A stretch of 10,287 nt of DNA from Candidatus Limivicinus faecipullorum (GTDB taxonomy: Bacteria > Bacillota > Clostridia > Oscillospirales > Oscillospiraceae), in NCBI GenBank assembly GCA_018711755.1, contig DVHY01000039.1, positions 1 through 10,287 on the forward strand, written 5' to 3'. A program made the translations under genes and the position numbers. Of the stretch, positions 8,001 through 10,287 are shown in pieces. A model generated the notes under the pieces. The model saw nothing but the letters and a program-made list of their open reading frames with translations. It searched no databases and had not been told where the DNA came from. The number at the start of each line of letters is the position of its first letter. Positions within the stretch are counted from its first letter, which is position 1.

Positions 8001-9624
8001 CAAGAGCTTTGGCTAAGGGGTAAGACGAGGAATCCACATCCGCCCGCACAGCGCCGTCGCCGCCGCTTATTTCTCCGTCTTTGACGACCAGGGTGCCGCC
8101 GCTGCTGAATATATAGACTCCGTAGCCTGCGGAGTCGTAGCTGCCGCTGTTTATGTCCACACTGCCGCCATAGCAGGCAGCAACGGCGGAGGCATAGTAG
8201 CCGTTGGACTCTAAGACTGAGATTTGGTTGCGGTCCAGAGTGGCGGTAGCTTCATTAACCTCTATTCCAACACCGCGCTGAGTCTGGATATCCGCATTAC
8301 TGATGTAGGCGGTGCCGCTTATTACTTTGATGGAGGGGTTCCTGGAGGACTTGGTATAGAAGCTGCCCCCGGTAATATTCAGGGTGCCGTCGCTGGCGAC
8401 ACGGGTATTGCCGGTAGTCTGGTCGGCAGTGCTGACGCCCTCGAAGTAGCCGCCGCTGATGTTCAGAGTGCCGCCGGGCCTGTTCTTGATTGTCGCACCG
8501 TCGCCGGAGGCAATATCGATGAAATTGCCGCTTTCGATATTCAGTGTGCCGTAGTTGTCGATAAAGCCGTAGGAGCCGGTGTCGCTGTTGGTGACGCAGC
8601 CTCCGTTGGAGGCGATGACGGTAAGAACGCCGTAGTTGCAGATCCGTCTGGCCCCGCTGCCGGTGAGAGTGAGGGTCTTGTCACTAAGGTCCAGGGTGAA
8701 CTCTGTGCCCTGGGGGATGGTGAGTGTATCCGTCACGGTCATGTCACTGGCCAGGCATATAGTCCCGCCGGCCGCCAGTTTCGACAGGGCAGCCGGAAAA
8801 CTTGCCACGGGGGCGTCTTCGCTGCCGTCGTTTGCATCGTCGCCGACGGTACTGACGTATATGAGCTTCTTGAGCTCAAGGCTCTGGGCTCCGCCCAGGA
8901 CCAGCAGCAGACTGAGAGGCTGGGCCTCCTCTGCCAGTATGTAGCCCTGGGGCAGGGATGCGCTGAGCGTGAACTCGTTTTCATTGCTGCCGGCCTTCAG
9001 ATTTTCAAAGGCCCAGCTCAGCTCCAGAGTCTCCTCCAAGCCCTCGACCTTTATGGCGGAAGGCAGCAGGGGCTTGACGGACTCAAAGCTCTCCTGATCC
9101 AGGGAGTTCAGCCCGGGAAGATACAGCTTGCCCTCGGTGAGATTTTCATCCCCCACCCAGGCCCATGAGCTGATGCTGACCGGGTCGGAAGTCCCTTCAG
9201 GCTGCGTCCCGGCGCAGAGGCTCAGGTCCGCGCCCTGGGCGGAGCATACCGGGCAGTCCGGGTTGAGAGCGCCGCTCTCGCACTTCACGGTACAGCTGCA
9301 CTGGGCCTCAGGCTGCGTCCCGGCGCAGAGGCTCAGGTCCGCGCCCTGGGCGGAGCATACCGGGCAGTCCGGGTTGGGATTGCCGCTTTCGCACTTTACG
9401 GTGCAGCTGCACTGGGCCTCAGGCTGTACCCCGGCGCAGAGGCTCAGGTCTGCGCCCTGGGCGGAGCATACCGGGCAGTCCGGGTTGGGAGCGCCGCTCT
9501 CGCACTTCACGGTGCAGCTGCACTGGGCCTCTGCATTTGAAGCATAGCCTGCCGCCCCAAAAAGCGACAGCGCCATAACCAGACAGAGGGATATAGCTAT
9601 GCACTGCTTGATAAAATGTCTCAT
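5041..9624 (-). CDS. Large sortase-anchored surface protein with cysteine-rich repeats and beta-helix
   Basis: The product is a 1527-residue exported wall protein, probably an adhesin or host/glycan-binding factor; no enzymatic motif is seen. In order: a signal peptide (1 to about 30, with the hydrophobic stretch CIAISLCLVMALSLFGAAG); three 37-residue cysteine-rich repeats (32-142); and an unnamed beta-rich module (about 149-246). Three pectin-lyase-like stretches start near 256, 599 and 946, each opening with a strand-helix-strand segment and continuing in short repeats such as LNITGGSF, VSISGGSF and VNIYGGSF. A YDG-like domain follows at about 1291-1367 (CDGTSVVQLTGG, then AGTGKPVT and TLIQPSNITVTI). 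A CxxC region lies at about 1368-1476 (YYCANC, WHKCSVCG, RVCSVCG). The sorting signal is SPITGD at 1490-1495, with a membrane segment of about 21 residues and a KRKKKN tail. The frame extends up to an ATG at 9735, but that lies within the promoter region. The ATG at 9624 is followed by a proper signal peptide and preceded by AGAGG at 7 nt. The ligand is unknown. Confidence 0.88.
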   Translation of the reverse strand: MRHFIKQCIAISLCLVMALSLFGAAGYASNAEAQCSCTVKCESGAPNPDCPVCSAQGADLSLCAGVQPEAQCSCTVKCESGNPNPDCPVCSAQGADLSLCAGTQPEAQCSCTVKCESGALNPDCPVCSAQGADLSLCAGTQPEGTSDPVSISSWAWVGDENLTEGKLYLPGLNSLDQESFESVKPLLPSAIKVEGLEETLELSWAFENLKAGSNENEFTLSASLPQGYILAEEAQPLSLLLVLGGAQSLELKKLIYVSTVGDDANDGSEDAPVASFPAALSKLAAGGTICLASDMTVTDTLTIPQGTEFTLDLSDKTLTLTGSGARRICNYGVLTVIASNGGCVTNSDTGSYGFIDNYGTLNIESGNFIDIASGDGATIKNRPGGTLNISGGYFEGVSTADQTTGNTRVASDGTLNITGGSFYTKSSRNPSIKVISGTAYISNADIQTQRGVGIEVNEATATLDRNQISVLESNGYYASAVAACYGGSVDINSGSYDSAGYGVYIFSSGGTLVVKDGEISGGDGAVRADVDSSSYPLAKALVRVEGGSTKGPWSTNGNPEADLIVSGGVHSADITSYLEKGFEAEKTDSGFAVKEIPAVQVGSNSYGTLERALAAAVAGDSLKLLQDLTIDTAVTIDKNITLDLNGHGVTGGIAGALINIASGANVSITDTSGSPGRIYNGGAATSRAVQMEEGAALTLNGGITLETGSVTSIARSCTPLYITASDANPANVNIINANLVSPSDYAIRLSKSQNAIISIQGGSFSAPSKADNVSCIYNGSAAQVSISGGSFTNWAANDGSLVSSASSILVYDDRVCVQAAAPDSYTARLEGLNCYLTGSELYSLTQRWDLNGNTLSVRGALSCSYPSGKYFGNVNGAALSTAIELESGASLSGSMPLAIADVKVSGGSAPADFFQPYNENYEVSVSSQDGGTLYSSRIKSEKILAYVIRDGVSYEYTDVSQAINNAKKYAGSTLKLNADYSTGSRIYPGSSDAFDWTLDLNGHSYTYTSSISAFQISGSGKSFTVADSSANGGGQLIISRDDANSAIETNKSSSGCHITIGQGVTVTGNSILILGTDNTVDVYGSIVTGNSNAAIQNNGGSTENSTVNLHSGAVVESNSIGVFLPGSGTLNVYGGAQVKGGNTGIELRAGTLNIYDGASVTGGSGTPSSSPNDSGSTTSNAAVAIAQHNTGEAIDVNIYGGSFTGGAAFYESNPQGNDQDALDKIAVEITGGSFIGSVSSQTRTGFISGGTYSQDPNDNYIVSGLDGAAFNGKFIIVAKGTTPLNIEGVSAVNRDCDGTSVVQLTGGRLVDGSGSAPANVGFELGTGAMADKYAGTGKPVTTAIKLTGTDAAKYTLIQPSNITVTITCKPVHVELKPATCVSDGVQEHYYCANCELYYTDAAASSPVAPAQLTIPATGTHTGDGKWYADSANHWHKCSVCGQELDKAAHQLRLVNYKRPSIFSKGYTGDRVCSVCGYVAQKGHYFTSTSSPITGDESNLLLWGGLLILATAGIGGLAVYALKRKKKN
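9199..9531 (-). repeat. Three tandem 111-bp in-frame repeats encoding six-cysteine modules
   Basis: The units are 9421-9531, 9310-9420 and 9199-9309, in coding order. Each encodes 37 residues with the cysteine spacing C-x-C-x3-C-x8-C-x2-C-x9-C, including a conserved NPDCPVC core. By eye, neighbouring units differ at about six of 111 bases, and the first and third also at about six. Few of the changes alter the protein (GAPN, GNPN and GALN; VQP versus TQP). High DNA identity points to recent duplication or gene conversion. Confidence 0.95.
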
Positions 9625-9631
9625 AATCCTA

Positions 9632-9636
9632 CCTCT
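9632..9636 (-). promoter_or_regulatory. Ribosome binding site for the surface-protein gene
   Basis: The minus strand reads AGAGG, a 7-nt spacer and ATG at 9624. It supports the signal-peptide start over the in-frame ATG at 9735, which has no such site. Confidence 0.65.
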
Positions 9637-9657
9637 ATTCTCCAAACTCCTAATATC

Positions 9658-9685
9658 GAAGTCGGATGTTGTGTTGAAGTCAGAT
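9658..9685. repeat. Direct 10-bp repeat in the surface-protein leader
   Basis: GAAGTCGGAT (9658-9667) and GAAGTCAGAT (9676-9685) match at 9 of 10 positions and are 18 bp apart start to start. They lie in the predicted untranslated leader, between promoter and RBS. They could be a tandem regulator site or chance. Confidence 0.35.
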
Positions 9686-9724
9686 ACTGCGTTTAATATT
9701 TTATGTAAACTTAACACAGGAAAG

Positions 9725-9753
9725 ATTATACACAAATAGGGGAAAAATGTCTA
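9725..9753 (-). promoter_or_regulatory. Strong sigma-A-type promoter for the surface-protein gene
   Basis: On the minus strand TAGACA (9753-9748, 5 of 6 consensus) and a perfect TATAAT (9730-9725) are separated by exactly 17 nt. Transcription would start near 9718 and give a leader of about 95 nt. The surrounding DNA is AT-rich, unlike the flanking coding regions. Confidence 0.8.
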
Positions 9754-9823
9754 GAGCATTTTTAAGCCAAATTCAGGAAAATACCTTTTTTGGAATAAAA
9801 TGTATAATGCCTTCCTTAGTTCC

Positions 9824-9842
9824 GCCTCCGCACGTCGGAGGC
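9824..9842. repeat. GC-rich inverted repeat
   Basis: GCCTCCG (9824-9830) and CGGAGGC (9836-9842) are exact reverse complements around a 5-nt loop. There is no T-run beside it, so it is not a typical terminator. It marks the left end of the GC-rich intergenic block. Confidence 0.5.
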
Positions 9843-9907
9843 CTCCCGGCCCACCGCCAGGCGGCCTCTGGAATATCTCCGGCTACCGGCTGCGCGTCGG
9901 AGTCTTT

Positions 9908-10011
9908 TGCCCGGCTTTGATGCGGCTCTTATTTAATGAAGGACGGTTTAGCGGTTTAGAGGGAGGCCTGACTAAAGGACAGAATGAGGCCCCGGCCTGC
10001 CCGGCTTTGAT
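9908..10011. repeat. Two direct copies of a 14-bp word
   Basis: TGCCCGGCTTTGAT is present at 9908-9921 and again, unchanged, at 9998-10011, a period of 90 bp. The sequence between the copies is not itself duplicated. Confidence 0.6.
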
Positions 10012-10141
10012 AGAGCTTGCTCCGACGTGGCAGCGGGAGAAGGGACTTGCTCCCAAACGCCGGGAGACGCTGAGAATGGTGTTGAAATTTGTGTTGGCCC
10101 GGGCCGCCGACAGTGTACAGCCAAAAGGAAAGCGTACCCAC

Positions 10142-10176
10142 AAAAAAACAAAACTGAAGCCCTGGGCTTCAGTTTT
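10142..10176 (-). terminator. Intrinsic terminator for leftward transcription
   Basis: Bases 10150-10162 and 10164-10176 form an exact 13-bp inverted repeat around one base. On the minus strand the stem is followed by TTTTGTTTTTTTG (the stem's own Ts plus 10149-10142), a good U-tract. On the plus strand only four Ts follow, so it works best leftward. The leftward gene or RNA it serves must begin close to or beyond the right edge. Confidence 0.7.
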
Positions 10177-10216
10177 GAGAGGAGGAGCAGCGGAATGAGC
10201 GTGCACCTGTAAAATG

Positions 10217-10256
10217 AAAGTAGACACTCACAAAAGTATGGGTGTCTACTTTTTTC
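10217..10256 (+). terminator. Intrinsic terminator or attenuator hairpin
   Basis: AAAGTAGACAC (10217-10227) pairs exactly with GTGTCTACTTT (10242-10252). Three further inner pairs are possible, including one G-T, leaving a loop of about 8 nt. The run of six Ts at 10250-10255 makes it a good rightward terminator. It is only about 20 bp before a strong RBS, so it may either end an upstream RNA or attenuate the next gene. Confidence 0.75.
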
Positions 10257-10276
10257 GTAGTAAAATATAGAGAAAA

Positions 10277-10282
10277 AGGAGG
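10277..10282 (+). promoter_or_regulatory. Shine-Dalgarno of a gene starting beyond the right edge
   Basis: AGGAGG is followed by AATAG up to the last base. A start codon 6-10 nt downstream would fall just outside the window, so a rightward gene probably begins there. Confidence 0.6.
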
Positions 10283-10287
10283 AATAG

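Larger units (their letters stand above)
9809..10141. other. GC-rich structured intergenic region without a convincing gene
   Basis: Short frames are open on both strands here, but none has an RBS, a recognisable domain or convincing composition. Instead the stretch holds repeated words. TGCCCGGCTTTGAT occurs at 9908-9921 and 9998-10011. CGTCGGAG occurs at 9833-9840 and 9895-9902, with its reverse complement CTCCGACG at 10020-10027, so 9895-9902 could pair with 10020-10027. Several local hairpins are also possible. It could be a dispersed intergenic repeat, a degraded gene or a structured RNA. No known riboswitch, tRNA, tmRNA or SRP RNA pattern was recognised. Confidence 0.5.

Noticed and set aside
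5176..8016. 946-codon plus-strand open frame opposite the surface protein
   Set aside because: It is antisense to a repetitive Gly/Ser-rich gene with a clear signal peptide and sorting signal; the composition (Ala, Gly, Val, Asp) shows no domain and it has no RBS.
9625..9735. Upstream extension of the surface protein to ATG 9735
   Set aside because: It would lie at and before the predicted -10 element, lacks an RBS and would bury the signal peptide 37 residues inside the protein.
9800..10227. Overlapping open frames on both strands in the right intergenic region
   Set aside because: No RBS, no recognisable domain, unlikely composition, and they run through palindromes and a terminator.
10214..10270. 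18-codon frame beginning at ATG 10214
   Set aside because: It consists almost entirely of the terminator hairpin and has no suitably placed Shine-Dalgarno.

Overview
The window looks like chromosomal DNA of a GC-rich, endospore-forming member of the Clostridia, probably a gut Oscillospiraceae-like bacterium. The reasons are a full-length spoIIE (found only in endospore formers), strong AGGAGG-type ribosome binding sites, frequent ATA isoleucine codons in an otherwise GC-rich sequence, and a very large sortase-anchored surface protein of a kind typical of gut Firmicutes. No mobile element, CRISPR array, rRNA or tRNA gene was seen.

Left part (1-2118, minus strand): a short operon of S-adenosylhomocysteine hydrolase (ahcY) followed 27 bp later by the cytoplasmic half of an MgtE magnesium channel that runs off the left edge. 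A sigma-A-like promoter lies just before ahcY. Promoter and RBS positions both indicate that translation begins at a GTG at 2056, not at the upstream ATG at 2083.

Centre (2119-5020, plus strand): spoIIE is transcribed divergently from ahcY and encodes the sporulation membrane phosphatase that activates sigma-F. A small tail-anchored protein of unknown function overlaps its stop codon (ATGA). Both genes end at a perfect 17-bp inverted repeat that also serves as terminator for the convergent gene to the right.

Right-centre (5041-9753, minus strand): one gene for a 1527-residue cell-surface protein. It has a signal peptide, three nearly identical 37-residue six-cysteine repeats, about a thousand residues of right-handed beta-helix-like sequence, a YDG-like domain, CxxC modules and a variant sortase signal (SPITG). 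It has its own near-consensus promoter and a leader of about 95 nt.

Right edge (9754-10287): no credible long gene. This roughly 530-bp stretch holds GC-rich palindromes and repeated words, a leftward terminator, a rightward terminator and finally an AGGAGG sequence that probably belongs to a rightward gene starting just past the window.

The neighbouring units do not form an obvious single pathway. They are a methyl-cycle/Mg2+ operon, a sporulation operon and a surface-adhesin gene. The most interesting items are the spoIIE-coupled small membrane protein, the cysteine-repeat surface protein and the structured right-hand intergenic region.
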